From: Rossellomorea pakistanensis
GTDB taxonomy: Bacteria > Bacillota > Bacilli > Bacillales > Bacillaceae_B
NCBI RefSeq assembly: GCF_016908495.1
Contig: NZ_JAFBDZ010000001.1
Span: 1,054,001 to 1,118,000 of the forward strand
DNA length: 64,000 nucleotides
Reading direction: 5' to 3'
Below, piece after piece: positions 38,074-47,589 of this stretch; within the stretch, counting starts at the first letter, position 1, and each line of letters opens with the position of its first letter. Under the pieces are notes generated by a model. That model was given only the letters and a program-made list of their open reading frames with translations, did not search any database and was not told the DNA's origin. Both the position numbers and the translations under genes were made by a program.

Positions 38074-39780
38074 TGCATTTTTAATGGAAGTGGCTAATTG
38101 AAGTAGTTCTCTGGCATGTTCTTTAGTCAATTCAGTGATTTCAACTCCTGAAATCATTCTGCCGATTTCTCGTATTTTCTCCTCATTTTCAAGTGCTTTA
38201 ACAGCTGTTCTTGTTCGTCCATCATTCGTTTTCTTAGATATATAAAGATGAAAGTCAGCCATTGCTGCAACTTGCGGGAGATGTGAAATACACATCACTT
38301 GTGAATGAACCGATACTTGATGAATCTTTTCAGCAATCGCTTGTGCTACTCGTCCACTTACACCTGTATCGACTTCATCAAAAATGATCGATGTAATTCC
38401 TCGATGTTTTGAAAAAATCGTTTTTAAAGCAAGCATTATCCTTGATAATTCTCCACCAGAGGCAACCTTTGATAATGGTTTTAACGGTTCGCCTGGATTT
38501 GTGGATATATAGAATTCGACCTCATCTCCACCGTCTCTTCTATATTTATACGCTTCAGGGGTTAACTCACTATCGGAAAGTTTAAATCTTACTTCAAATG
38601 TTGTCTTGTCCATATATAATTCCTGCAATTGCTCATGAATTTGATTTGTTAAGGCTTTTGCCCACTTTTTCCTAACCTTTGTTAAATGTTTCGCCTCTAC
38701 AAACATATCCTTCTCCAAAGATGTAACCTTTCTTTGAAGTTCTTGTATATGCGTATCCCTATTCGTGATTCTTTCAATTTCCTCTTCAATCTTAGAACCA
38801 TATTCCAGGATTTCCTCAATCGTTGAACCGTATTTTCGCTTAAGTCCATTTAATTCGTTTAAACGAGCTTCAATGATGTTTAAACGATCAGGCTCAAATT
38901 CCAATCCATCTAATTCAGCTCTAACCGTTGTTGCTACATCTTCCATTAAATAAAAACTGTTGGAAACGGATTCTGCAAGTGATTGATATTTGCTATCTAG
39001 TTCACCAGCCGTCTCAGCATGGCTCATCGCAAGACCTAACCAATCTAGTGCTTTCCGTTCACCTTGTATACTGTTATAGCAAGTTTGGAGAGCTTCAAAG
39101 AGACGTTCATAATCCATTAACTTCTTCTTTTCTTCAAGCAAGGATTCGTCTTCTCCCAATTGAAGATGACTATCATAAATTTCTTTTTGCTGAAACAAGA
39201 TAAGATCAAGTCGATGAGCCATTTCTTGCTCATTGTCGTTTAGCTTTTTCATTTGTTTCAAGGTTGATTCGTATTGAGAAAATAAATCTTGATAACTTTT
39301 CAAAGCTTGGTCGATTTCGTCTGATCCAAATTGATCTAGAAGTGAGAGATGAAGAGTCTCGTCCATCAGCTCTTGATGCTCATGCTGTCCATGAATATCA
39401 ACAAGCGAGGATCCTATTTCCCTTAGGATGGCGATGGTGACAAGTTTTCCATTGATACGGCATATACTTTTCCCTTGGTGAGAAATATCTCTTCTTAATA
39501 TCACCATATTTTCTTCAATTTCAATTCCAAATTCCTTTGCTTTCATTACACAGGGATGTTGAATATCATCAAGTATGAATAGCCCTTCAATACTGGCTTT
39601 TTTTTCACCATGACGCACAAATTCCGATGACCCTCTACCACCAACTAGAAGATGAATCGCATCAATGATAATCGATTTCCCAGCACCTGTTTCTCCAGTT
39701 AATACTGTTAATCCTTCTTCAAAAGAAACGGATAATTCATCAATGATCGCGAAATTTTTTATAGAAAGTTCCTGTAGCAA
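38071..39780 (-). CDS. recN: DNA repair protein RecN
   Basis: 569 residues, SMC-like. Walker A GETGAGKS near residue 35, a long central coiled coil, the ABC signature VASGGELSRIMLALK and Walker B IIFDEVDTGVSG near the end. It gathers at DNA double-strand breaks to hold ends for recombination. Lies 26 bp after the argR stop, so probably co-transcribed with it. Confidence 0.97.
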   Translation of the reverse strand: MLQELSIKNFAIIDELSVSFEEGLTVLTGETGAGKSIIIDAIHLLVGGRGSSEFVRHGEKKASIEGLFILDDIQHPCVMKAKEFGIEIEENMVILRRDISHQGKSICRINGKLVTIAILREIGSSLVDIHGQHEHQELMDETLHLSLLDQFGSDEIDQALKSYQDLFSQYESTLKQMKKLNDNEQEMAHRLDLILFQQKEIYDSHLQLGEDESLLEEKKKLMDYERLFEALQTCYNSIQGERKALDWLGLAMSHAETAGELDSKYQSLAESVSNSFYLMEDVATTVRAELDGLEFEPDRLNIIEARLNELNGLKRKYGSTIEEILEYGSKIEEEIERITNRDTHIQELQRKVTSLEKDMFVEAKHLTKVRKKWAKALTNQIHEQLQELYMDKTTFEVRFKLSDSELTPEAYKYRRDGGDEVEFYISTNPGEPLKPLSKVASGGELSRIMLALKTIFSKHRGITSIIFDEVDTGVSGRVAQAIAEKIHQVSVHSQVMCISHLPQVAAMADFHLYISKKTNDGRTRTAVKALENEEKIREIGRMISGVEITELTKEHARELLQLATSIKNA

Positions 39781-39806
39781 GAATCATTCACCTCAAAAAT
39801 ATAAAC

Positions 39807-40256
39807 TTAGAGCATATCTAAAAAGCGCTTGGTTATTTTATCTGTGTCTTCTGTAGTACGGCAAATGATTAAACATGTATCATCTCCACAGATTGTCCCT
39901 AAAATTTCTTCCCAATCAAGATTATCAATTAAAGCTCCTATAGCATGCGCATTTCCTGGCAATGTCTTCATAACTAGCATATGGCTTGCTCCATCAATAC
40001 CAACAAATGCATCTGTCAATGTCCTTTTTAACTTTTGTAACGGGTTAAATCGTTGATCCGCAGGAAGACTATATTTATAACGCCCATCCATTAACGGAAC
40101 TTTAACTAAATGCAGTTCTTTAATATCCCTAGATACGGTAGCTTGAGTTACATTAAACCCTGCATTTTTTAATCGGTCTACAAGCTCATCTTGTGTTTCA
40201 ATATCATGATTTGCAATAAGTTCTCTAATTTTTATATGTCTTTGCCCTTTATTCAT
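39807..40256 (-). CDS. argR: Arginine repressor ArgR/AhrC
   Basis: 149 residues. Winged helix N-terminal domain ([31 protein letters not shown]) and the C-terminal hexamerisation/arginine-binding domain with [14 protein letters not shown]. It represses arginine biosynthesis and activates catabolism by binding ARG boxes. The second of two adjacent ATGs is taken, matching AhrC, with GAGGTG 10 nt upstream. A perfect ARG box lies in this window at 56866. Confidence 0.96.
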   Translation of the reverse strand: MNKGQRHIKIRELIANHDIETQDELVDRLKNAGFNVTQATVSRDIKELHLVKVPLMDGRYKYSLPADQRFNPLQKLKRTLTDAFVGIDGASHMLVMKTLPGNAHAIGALIDNLDWEEILGTICGDDTCLIICRTTEDTDKITKRFLDML

Positions 40257-40446
40257 CATTTTTAAGCACCTCTACGCTTATGACTGTATAATTATACCTC
40301 TACGCATATGTTAGCCTATTTACCCATTTTGTACAAGATAAAAGGAATAAGCTCGTAATAAAGGATAAAAGTATAATTTTGATTTAAAAAATATATACAA
40401 AAACCTGAAATATTCTTTACAATACTAGCTTGCAAGCTGTTTGCAT

Positions 40447-40478
40447 AAAAAAATTGACCCTTAAAACTCAGAGTCAAC
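40447..40478 (-). terminator. Terminator after the tlyA-like gene
   Basis: Minus strand TTGACTC and GGGTCAA arms around TGAGTTTTAA, then TTTTTTT; it includes the stop codon. It separates this operon from argR-recN. Confidence 0.75.
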
Positions 40479-41309
40479 CTTTTTACTTTCCTTTAAACTT
40501 TCATGCGCTTCCATGACAACATTTTCAATTGTGCCTTTTAATCCAAGTTCCCCTTGCTCTTGTTGTCCCAACCATTTAAGGTGGATGAGAAACTCAATAT
40601 TTCCATCTCCACCTGTAATCGGTGAATAAGATAAGTCCTCTACATTGTAGCCTTCTTTGATAGCCAAACCAATGATTTTTTCTACTATATTTTGATGAAC
40701 TTTCGGATCACGTACGATTCCTTTTTTTCCTACTTGTTCTTTCCCAGCTTCAAATTGGGGTTTAATTAGGGCAATCGTATCACTATTCGGGACTAACAAT
40801 GTCTTTAGAACCGGTAAGATCAATGATAACGAGATAAAAGAAACATCAATAGTAGCAAAGTTTGGCATATCTCCTACTAAATCAGCCGGAGTTACATAAC
40901 GAAAGTTCGTTCTCTCCATAACAATGACTCGTTCATCCTGTCTTAACTTCCATGCCAACTGATTGTACCCTACATCAAGTGCATAGGACATTTTCGCCCC
41001 ATTTTGAAGTGCACAATCGGTAAAGCCTCCTGTTGATGAGCCAATATCAAGCATTACTTTATCCTGAACGTTAATATCGAAAGCTTTTAATGCTTTTTCA
41101 AGCTTTAATCCACCCCGACTCACATATGGAAGAACCTTCCCTTTTATGGTAATTTCTATATCCTCTGGTACTTTCTCGCCGGGTTTGTCCAAGCGCATTT
41201 CGTTTGAATAAACAAGTCCCGCCATAACAGCGCGCTTTGCTTTTTCTCGTGTTTCCGCTAAACCTCTTTCAACAAGGAGTACATCGATTCGCTGTTTTTT
41301 TACTTTCAT
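40461..41309 (-). CDS. yqxC: TlyA/YqxC family rRNA 2'-O-methyltransferase (hemolysin-like)
   Basis: 282 residues. An S4 RNA-binding domain (RIDVLLVERGLAETREKAKRA) is followed by an FtsJ-like SAM methyltransferase with MLDIGSSTGGFTDCAL and KPQFEAGKEQVGKKGIV. TlyA relatives methylate ribosomal RNA; hemolysin is a historic name. ATG at 41309 chosen (AAAAAAGGG 7 nt upstream); a TTG two codons earlier overlaps the dxs stop. Confidence 0.93.
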   Translation of the reverse strand: MKVKKQRIDVLLVERGLAETREKAKRAVMAGLVYSNEMRLDKPGEKVPEDIEITIKGKVLPYVSRGGLKLEKALKAFDINVQDKVMLDIGSSTGGFTDCALQNGAKMSYALDVGYNQLAWKLRQDERVIVMERTNFRYVTPADLVGDMPNFATIDVSFISLSLILPVLKTLLVPNSDTIALIKPQFEAGKEQVGKKGIVRDPKVHQNIVEKIIGLAIKEGYNVEDLSYSPITGGDGNIEFLIHLKWLGQQEQGELGLKGTIENVVMEAHESLKESKKVDSEF

Positions 41310-41311
41310 TT

Positions 41312-43204
41312 TCAAGCCCTTTTTTGTTTTTTTGGTGTCATGGTTTGTATTTTATCAATCACGTTTTCTGTTGTTAAGCCGATTTCTTTAAGGAGCTCTT
41401 TAACACTCCCATGTTCAATGAAGCGGTCAGGGATACCCATTCGATCAATAACAGGATTTTTAAATCCTTTTTCTTGTGCAAATTCTAACACAGCACTTCC
41501 AAAGCCACCTTGAAGCACTGCTTCTTCAATGGTTAGGACTGGAAGATTTTGATCAAAAATGTCTGCTAGCATTTTTTCATCCAATGGTTTGATAAATCTA
41601 GCATTCACAACTTTTATGGACATACCCTGCTGCTCAAGTTGATTGGCAGCATCTAAAGCCATCGGAATTGTTGTTCCAAATGTTAAGATGGCGGCATCTT
41701 GACCTTCTTTAAGCACTTCCCATTTCCCGATTGGAATTTGCTTTAAGTCTGAATCCATCGGGACCCCGAGTCCATTTCCTCTTGGATATCTTAAAGCGAT
41801 TGGGCCATCATTATAATGAATCGCTGTATTAACCAAATGTTGTCCTTCATTTTCATCCTTCGGCATCATAATAACGATATTAGGAAGATGTCTTAAAAAA
41901 GCGATATCAAATACCCCTTGGTGCGTTTCTCCATCTGCACCGACTAATCCAGATCGATCAATCCCAATAAAGACATTTAAATTTTGACGACAGATATCAT
42001 GTACAACCTGATCGTATGCTCTTTGCAGGAATGTTGAGTAAATCGCCAGGAAAGGCTTCATTCCTTGTGTAGCGATACCAGCTGCAACCGTTGTGGCATG
42101 CTGCTCAGCAATCCCAACATCAAACATTCTATCAGGAAATTCTTTGGCAAACCCTTCTAGCTTAGAACCAACTGGCATTGCAGGAGTGATTGCAACAATT
42201 CTTTCATCTTCCCTTGCAAGTTTTCTAACTGTTTCACTAACAAGACTACTCCAAGATGGAGGTTGATTAACTGGTTTAATTAAATCACCTGTATCGATTT
42301 TATAAGGACCGGTACCATGCCATGTACCCACTTTATCGGTTTCGGCTGGCTGATATCCTTTTCCTTTTTTCGTAATGACATGAAGTAAGACGGGACCTTT
42401 CGTTTTCTTTGCATATTGGAGATTTTCAAAGAGATCATCAAAGTCATGCCCATCTACTGGACCAAGATAGGTAAACCCCATTTCTTCAAAAAACATTCCT
42501 GAGACAAAAAGGTATTTAAGACTATCTTTAACTCGCTCAGCAGTTGTAGCTAATTTTCCACCTACAGCTGGGATTTTCTTAAGGATATACTCAAGTTCAT
42601 CCTTCACCCAATGATATTTACCAGCGGTGCGTAATCGGCCGAGGACATTGTGAAGAGCTCCTACGTTAGGTGCTATTGACATTTCATTATCATTCAGAAC
42701 CACAATCATATCTTTTTGCTCATCACCGATATGATTTAACGCTTCTAGTGCCATTCCTCCAGTCAAGGCTCCATCACCAATAATCGGAACGATATAGGAG
42801 TCTTCTTTCTTTACGTCCCTTGCAATCGCCATTCCCATTGCTGCAGATAAAGAGGTTGAGCTGTGACCTGTCTCCCAAACGTCATGTTCACTTTCATTTT
42901 GTTTAGGAAATCCGCAAAGCCCTTTATATTGTCTAAGGGTATCGAATTGATCGATCCTACCTGTCAGCATTTTATGAACATAGGATTGATGCCCAACATC
43001 CCAAAGGAATTTATCCTTAGGGCTATCGAAGCATTTATGGAGCGCTAATGTTAATTCCACAACACCGAGGTTAGGGCCAATGTGGCCTCCTGTGCTTGAT
43101 AATTTTCCAATCAAAAATTTTCTAATATCAGAACTAAGCGTTTCTAACTCTTCTTTTGAGAGGTTTTTAAGAAACGTTGGATCTTGAATCGAGAAAAGAT
43201 CCAT
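41312..43204 (-). CDS. dxs: 1-deoxy-D-xylulose-5-phosphate synthase
   Basis: 630 residues. [28 protein letters not shown] (ThDP motif), [21 protein letters not shown] (catalytic Glu) and [15 protein letters not shown] are present. It joins pyruvate and glyceraldehyde-3-phosphate, the first step of the MEP isoprenoid pathway, and feeds IspA nearby. Start at MDLFSIQD as in B. subtilis; the Shine-Dalgarno is weak, and a GTG three codons upstream is possible. It lies 21 bp after the oapA-like gene. Confidence 0.96.
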   Translation of the reverse strand: MDLFSIQDPTFLKNLSKEELETLSSDIRKFLIGKLSSTGGHIGPNLGVVELTLALHKCFDSPKDKFLWDVGHQSYVHKMLTGRIDQFDTLRQYKGLCGFPKQNESEHDVWETGHSSTSLSAAMGMAIARDVKKEDSYIVPIIGDGALTGGMALEALNHIGDEQKDMIVVLNDNEMSIAPNVGALHNVLGRLRTAGKYHWVKDELEYILKKIPAVGGKLATTAERVKDSLKYLFVSGMFFEEMGFTYLGPVDGHDFDDLFENLQYAKKTKGPVLLHVITKKGKGYQPAETDKVGTWHGTGPYKIDTGDLIKPVNQPPSWSSLVSETVRKLAREDERIVAITPAMPVGSKLEGFAKEFPDRMFDVGIAEQHATTVAAGIATQGMKPFLAIYSTFLQRAYDQVVHDICRQNLNVFIGIDRSGLVGADGETHQGVFDIAFLRHLPNIVIMMPKDENEGQHLVNTAIHYNDGPIALRYPRGNGLGVPMDSDLKQIPIGKWEVLKEGQDAAILTFGTTIPMALDAANQLEQQGMSIKVVNARFIKPLDEKMLADIFDQNLPVLTIEEAVLQGGFGSAVLEFAQEKGFKNPVIDRMGIPDRFIEHGSVKELLKEIGLTTENVIDKIQTMTPKKQKRA

Positions 43205-43225
43205 AAGGACCACTCACTTTCATCA

Positions 43226-43846
43226 CTAATTATTTTCAGTTAATCGCACATTTTTCTTTTTCTTTTTAACTTTAGTATCTTTTATTATAACGATACGAAA
43301 TTTATCCTCAACAAATTGTAACACTTTCCCGACTTGAAATATAATATCTTTTGAATAGCGGATTGCAATCGATTTGCCAAATCCTTTTCCACCAACTGTT
43401 AACGCCGCAATAAGAGAGGTCATAAATACACTTAAACTATATTCAACGACAGACGATTTCTCGAGACCAAAGTCAACGGTTAACTGTATAAGAACAACAG
43501 CCATCGCAGTACCACTTATAATACCAGATATATCCCCTATCACATCGTTACAAAAGCTAGCAAAGCGGTCAGCGTTTCGGACTATTCTGATTGAATACTT
43601 GGCCCCATGTACTTTTTTGGCGGCCATCGCATGAAAGGGAGTTTCATCCGCGGCGGTTGCGGCAATACCAAGCATATCAAAAAAGATCCCAATCAGAACA
43701 ATAATGAGAACGACTACGACCCCTATTCCCCATGTGACTTCATTTAATACTATATTAGAGATAATTGCAAAAATAGCCGCTAACACAAACGTGATAACGG
43801 CAATACTTATGCTAAATTGTATTGATTTTTTCAATAGTTCATTCAT
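43226..43846 (-). CDS. oapA: OapA-like DUF21-type membrane protein (OLE RNA partner)
   Basis: 206 residues with four likely membrane helices (SIQFSISIAVITFVLAAIF; WGIGVVVVLIIVLIGIFF; DISGIISGTAMAVVLIQL; LSVFMTSLIAALTVGG). The loop AADETPFHAMAAKKVHGAKY and NADRFASFCNDVIGD resemble the DUF21/CNNM transporter domain; no CBS domains follow. The tail is very basic (KVKKKKKNVR), suited to bind RNA. Size, fold and its place after a 600-nt structured RNA and before dxs match OapA, which anchors OLE RNA at the membrane. Start at ATG 43846 is uncertain: the Shine-Dalgarno is weak and the longer frame runs into the RNA. Confidence 0.85.
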   Translation of the reverse strand: MNELLKKSIQFSISIAVITFVLAAIFAIISNIVLNEVTWGIGVVVVLIIVLIGIFFDMLGIAATAADETPFHAMAAKKVHGAKYSIRIVRNADRFASFCNDVIGDISGIISGTAMAVVLIQLTVDFGLEKSSVVEYSLSVFMTSLIAALTVGGKGFGKSIAIRYSKDIIFQVGKVLQFVEDKFRIVIIKDTKVKKKKKNVRLTENN

Positions 43847-43904
43847 TGTATTATCGAACACACCGTTTCTATCACAATTTACATCCCGACATAGAGTATG
43901 TATT

Positions 43905-44511
43905 ATGGATGGCCATATAAAGAGTAAAAATTGCAGCTTAGGTCCAGTAGGTTTTCCCAATCAAATACCAGATGTCGCCATACCGGCGGTTTCCCTTTAA
44001 ATTTGATTTAGCTGTGTCACCAGCAGCTAGACTGGATTACCACTTAGTCCGCACTATAATCCCCTTTATATGTCTTCTAATGACGAACAGTCTAGGAGTT
44101 TTCCTCGACAATCTTTAACCCTGTTCTTAGCCTCTTTTGCAAAGTAGATTTCATATGGACGAAAAAGAACATATCAATGGCCAACTGATGTGTTCTTTGT
44201 TACCATAATCCCCTCAAACTTCACGCAAGGCAGGCTACGCTGCTAGTGATACCCTTTTATCACATCACAGGTTCATACTCTGCTCTCCTTCTGCATACGA
44301 TTAGCAAAATCAAGTAACAGAGCCTCCGCGGCTAAAGGGTCAACGCCCACATGCCGTTGTGGATCGCCCTTATGCCTTACTCCCAAATTCGACCCAAGGC
44401 TGGGCTCCTCAAGCCAAAATCAGGAACTTCATCGATGTGCCCTTTAGTGGATTTTTAGGCCCACCTTCAGAACGGGAAGATCGACTAGAATACTGCACCA
44501 TCCATTTATAT
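43905..44511 (-). ncRNA. ole: OLE RNA (Ornate Large Extremophilic RNA)
   Basis: A 700-bp space between ispA and the OapA-like gene carries no ORF of its own but much pairing. The ends form an 8-bp helix: minus-strand ATGGATGG (44505-44498) with CCATCCAT (43912-43905), enclosing 601 nt, the known OLE size of about 600 nt. Inner hairpins include AAAGAACA.ATCA with TGAT.TGTTCTTT (about 44164-44199) and AGCTG with CAGCT (about 44007-44025). The gene order ispA, OLE, oapA, dxs is that of Bacillus halodurans. OLE forms a membrane ribonucleoprotein with OapA linked to Mg2+, alcohol and energy stress. I cannot align it to Rfam; the call rests on context, size and folding. Confidence 0.87.
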
Positions 44512-44517
44512 ATCTTT

Positions 44518-44547
44518 ATTATACCATATTTATTTCATTATCCTCAA
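44518..44547 (-). promoter_or_regulatory. Extended -10 promoter for the OLE RNA
   Basis: Minus strand TGGTATAAT (44526-44518), a perfect extended -10, with TTGAGG (44547-44542) 18 nt upstream. A start about 7 nt later (near 44511) falls 6 nt before the terminal helix of the RNA. It sits between the ispA stop and the RNA. Confidence 0.7.
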
Positions 44548-44558
44548 ATCTATACCTG

Positions 44559-45449
44559 TTAATGGTCTCGATTGGCAATTAAATACGCGATTTGTTGAAG
44601 ATACTCTGATTGAATTTCAAGCCTGTCTAAAACCTCATTTCCTTTTGAAAGATGATAGTAAAGCTTTTCTTTTGCCCCTTCAAGGGTTAATAGAGCAGGA
44701 TACGTGCTCTTAAACTTCGCTTCATCACTACCAATTGGTTTTCCGATTTTCTCCTGCGACCCTTCGATATCTAAAATATCATCTTGAATTTGAAAAGCTA
44801 AGCCAATATGATAAGCAAATTCCTTTAAGTTTTCGATATCTTCTTGATAAGCTTCAGCAATTATCGCTCCAGCAATAACACTATATGCCAGGAGCTTACC
44901 TGTTTTATGAATATGTATATATTCTAAATTTTCTACGGTTAATTGCTTATTTTCTCCTTCAATATCTGCAACCTGACCTCCAACCATTCCTTCTGGTCCA
45001 GCCGCTTTAGATAGTTCATTAAGAAGCTTTAATAAAACTCGAGGGGGAAGCTCCCCTATTTCAGTAATGATTTGAAAACTATTCGTCAAGAGAGCATCAC
45101 CTGCTAATATCGCATAAGCCTCGCCAAACACTTTATGGTTAGTCGGCTTCCCTCTTCTTAAATCATCATCATCCATACTAGGTAGGTCATCATGTATTAA
45201 TGAATAGGTATGAATCATTTCTAGTGCACAAGCAACTGGCAACCCTTTCTTAGGATCTTTATTAAATGCTTGAATCGTGGCAAACAATAACACAGGACGT
45301 ATTCGCTTTCCTCCTGCCTGTAAAGAATAAGTCATTGCCTCTTTTATAATTGGAGGAGCCTCAAGCCTTTGTACATAGCGATCCAATTCTTCCTCAACCA
45401 ACATTTTATATTCATTCATGAAAGCCTTTAATGAAGAAGTTGAACTCAC
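44559..45449 (-). CDS. ispA: Farnesyl diphosphate synthase (polyprenyl synthetase)
   Basis: 296 residues. First aspartate-rich motif LIHDDLPSMDDDDLRRG, second motif IQDDILDIEG, plus GGKRIRPVLLF. It condenses dimethylallyl and isopentenyl diphosphates to farnesyl diphosphate. GTG start overlaps the xseB stop (GTGA), with GAGGAGG 7 nt upstream. The operon order xseA-xseB-ispA is conserved; dxs lies beyond the OLE locus. Confidence 0.96.
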   Translation of the reverse strand: MSSTSSLKAFMNEYKMLVEEELDRYVQRLEAPPIIKEAMTYSLQAGGKRIRPVLLFATIQAFNKDPKKGLPVACALEMIHTYSLIHDDLPSMDDDDLRRGKPTNHKVFGEAYAILAGDALLTNSFQIITEIGELPPRVLLKLLNELSKAAGPEGMVGGQVADIEGENKQLTVENLEYIHIHKTGKLLAYSVIAGAIIAEAYQEDIENLKEFAYHIGLAFQIQDDILDIEGSQEKIGKPIGSDEAKFKSTYPALLTLEGAKEKLYYHLSKGNEVLDRLEIQSEYLQQIAYLIANRDH

Positions 45450-45682
45450 TTGGCGTCCTCCTCTACTAAAGAAAATTCTTCTTCTCCATCGTCAGTTATT
45501 AGCTTTGTTAATTTATCCTCTGCACTTTTTAAAGTATCGTGACAAAATTTTGATAGTTCAATCCCTTTTTGATAATATTGTAATGCTTTTTCTAATGGGA
45601 CTTCTCCTTCTTCAAGATGTTGCACGATCGTTTCTAATTCTTCCATCGCTTCCTCAAATGTTTGCTTTTTCTCTTCTGTCAA
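45446..45682 (-). CDS. xseB: Exodeoxyribonuclease VII small subunit
   Basis: 78 residues, the usual size. FEEAMEELETIVQHLEEGEVPLEKALQYYQKGI in outline forms the XseB helical hairpin. Several small subunits bind XseA to form the single-strand-specific nuclease. TTG start overlaps the xseA stop (TTGA), so translation is coupled. Confidence 0.95.
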   Translation of the reverse strand: MTEEKKQTFEEAMEELETIVQHLEEGEVPLEKALQYYQKGIELSKFCHDTLKSAEDKLTKLITDDGEEEFSLVEEDAK

Positions 45683-47034
45683 TTCCCTTCACCTTCCTCA
45701 ATATGTTCAATATTACAATAGAGTTTTCCATCTTGTAGATGAACGACTACCTTTTCTTCTTTCCTAACATTTTGAGTATGTTTCACAAGCTTATTTTCTT
45801 GATCGTATACAAGACTATAACCCCTGTCCATAATTTTTAATGGACTCAGTGCCTCAAGAGTAGTAAGTGTCCCACTAAATCGTTGCTTCTTAAGTGAAAG
45901 TAAACGTCTCATTTGTTTTTCTAATTCTTTATGGAGAGCACTAAATTGTGACTTTTTCATTTCTACTGTCTTTGAAGGATGACTTCTAACAAGTCTGGAA
46001 TCAATATGCTTAAGAGTAGAATTCAATCCTTGTAAACGATATTTCTCATTTCGATAAAAACGGTCAACCAATTGATCAACTTGTTCAACCTTTTGTTGAT
46101 AAATGGTTTGAGGATTTCTAAGTACATAAGAATTCTTTAGTCGATGTAGTGCTGCTTTATGTTCCTGTAATTGTCCTTTTAATGCCCTAACAAGTCTCAG
46201 CTTCTTATTTAAAATTCTTTCAATCAAATCATCAATGTGTGGAACCGCCAGCTCTCCTGCAGCGGTTGGAGTAGGAGCCCGTAAATCGGAAACAAAATCA
46301 GCAATCGTGAAGTCTGTTTCATGTCCTACTGCAGATATGATTGGAACCTTTGATCGGTAAATGGCTCTTGCGACAGGCTCTTCATTAAAAGCCCAAAGCT
46401 CCTCAATTGAGCCTCCCCCTCTTCCCACAATCAACACATCTATACCTTCATAAGCATTGGCTTTCTCAATGGACTTTACAATCGATGAAGCGGCACTTTT
46501 CCCTTGTACTAAAGCTGGAAAGAGAATTAATTCCGCTATTGCGTATCTTCTTTTAATGGTCGTAACAATATCTCGAATAGCTGCACCGGTAGCTGAAGTT
46601 ACTATAGCAATTTTTTTTGGGTATTGGGGCAATCCCCGCTTACGGTCAGTATTAAATAAGCCTTCCCTTTCAAGCTTTTCTTTTAATTGTTCAAATGCAA
46701 GAAAAAGTTCACCAATACCATCAGGTCTCATTTCCTTTACATAGATCTGATATTGACCTCCCGGCTCATATACACTGATATCTCCTCGAACCATCACCTT
46801 CATCCCATTTTCCGGAGTGAATTTCATCTTTTGGTTGTCAGACGAAAACATAACGGCGAGGATTCTTGCCCGTTCATCTTTTAGAGTAAAATACATGTGA
46901 CCGCTAGAGTGTCGTTTTAAATTTGATATTTCTCCTTTAAGATAAATGCCTGTTAGATGAGGATCACGATCAAATTTTCGCTTTATGTATTTCGTTAGAG
47001 CTTGTACCGTCAAATAACGTGAATTTTCTTCCAT
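45679..47034 (-). CDS. xseA: Exodeoxyribonuclease VII large subunit
   Basis: 451 residues. N-terminal OB fold (LTGIYLKGEISNLKRHSSGH, MYFTLKD), catalytic domain (IVTSATGAAIRDIVTTIKRR, GRGGGSIEELWAFNEE, SAVGHETDFTIADFVSDLRAPTP in outline), and a coiled-coil tail. It degrades single-stranded DNA. GGGGAG lies upstream of ATG. A terminator separates it from nusB; the folD gene usual between them is absent. Confidence 0.96.
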   Translation of the reverse strand: MEENSRYLTVQALTKYIKRKFDRDPHLTGIYLKGEISNLKRHSSGHMYFTLKDERARILAVMFSSDNQKMKFTPENGMKVMVRGDISVYEPGGQYQIYVKEMRPDGIGELFLAFEQLKEKLEREGLFNTDRKRGLPQYPKKIAIVTSATGAAIRDIVTTIKRRYAIAELILFPALVQGKSAASSIVKSIEKANAYEGIDVLIVGRGGGSIEELWAFNEEPVARAIYRSKVPIISAVGHETDFTIADFVSDLRAPTPTAAGELAVPHIDDLIERILNKKLRLVRALKGQLQEHKAALHRLKNSYVLRNPQTIYQQKVEQVDQLVDRFYRNEKYRLQGLNSTLKHIDSRLVRSHPSKTVEMKKSQFSALHKELEKQMRRLLSLKKQRFSGTLTTLEALSPLKIMDRGYSLVYDQENKLVKHTQNVRKEEKVVVHLQDGKLYCNIEHIEEGEGN

Positions 47035-47055
47035 ATGTATTGACTCCCCTATATA

Positions 47056-47095
47056 GAAAAGCTGTTTCCATCTGATAACGGAAGACAGCTTTTAT
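47056..47095 (-). terminator. Terminator between nusB and xseA
   Basis: AAAAGCTGT.TTCC and GGAAGACAGCTTTT arms around about 10 nt, with T-rich flank on the minus strand. It would end the acc-yqhY-nusB transcript. Confidence 0.75.
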
Positions 47096-47193
47096 TAAAC
47101 ATGATGACTATTATTTTACTATGAATGATGATTTTCTGCTAAAGAAAACTATATTACGAACAGAAGGAATATTGTTATCTATAAACCATCCTT

Positions 47194-47589
47194 TTATTCC
47201 TCAATTAAATCTTGACTGATTTTTGAGAGTATCCCGTTGATAAACTTTCTGGATGTATCATCTCCGTATGTTTTCGCCACTTCAATTGCTTCATTTATGA
47301 CCACTTTGTTTGGTGTATCATTAACATAAAGCAATTCATATACAGCCGTACGTAATATATTTCTGTCAACTCTCGCTAAACGTTCAAATGACCAACGTTC
47401 TAGATGCTTTTTGATCAGTTCATCAATAGACTCTTGTTCTCTTATGAACCCCATCACGATTTCTTCTAAATAAGCGTCAACTTCTTGACCCTCACTTACA
47501 TTGACTAGCGCTTCCTTAGGGTCAATACCTGACATATCCACTTGAAACAATGTCTGCAATGCTTTTTCTCTCGCAGTACGTCTTTTCAT
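47194..47589 (-). CDS. nusB: Transcription antitermination factor NusB
   Basis: 131 residues, all-helical NusB fold: RRTAREKALQTLFQVDMSG at the start, LARVDRNILRTAVYELLY and VVINEAIEVAKTYGDDTSRKF in outline at the end. It binds boxA RNA with NusE during rRNA transcription. It follows yqhY after a 527-bp gap filled with repeats. Confidence 0.96.
   Translation of the reverse strand: MKRRTAREKALQTLFQVDMSGIDPKEALVNVSEGQEVDAYLEEIVMGFIREQESIDELIKKHLERWSFERLARVDRNILRTAVYELLYVNDTPNKVVINEAIEVAKTYGDDTSRKFINGILSKISQDLIEE

Noticed and set aside
43847..43960. N-terminal extension of the OapA-like ORF
   Set aside because: It would extend into the 3' end of the OLE RNA and lacks membrane-protein-like sequence; the frame is open by chance.
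44359..44562. 67-codon plus-strand ORF inside the ispA-oapA gap
   Set aside because: No ribosome site, runs antisense to the structured RNA, and contains no recognisable protein features.
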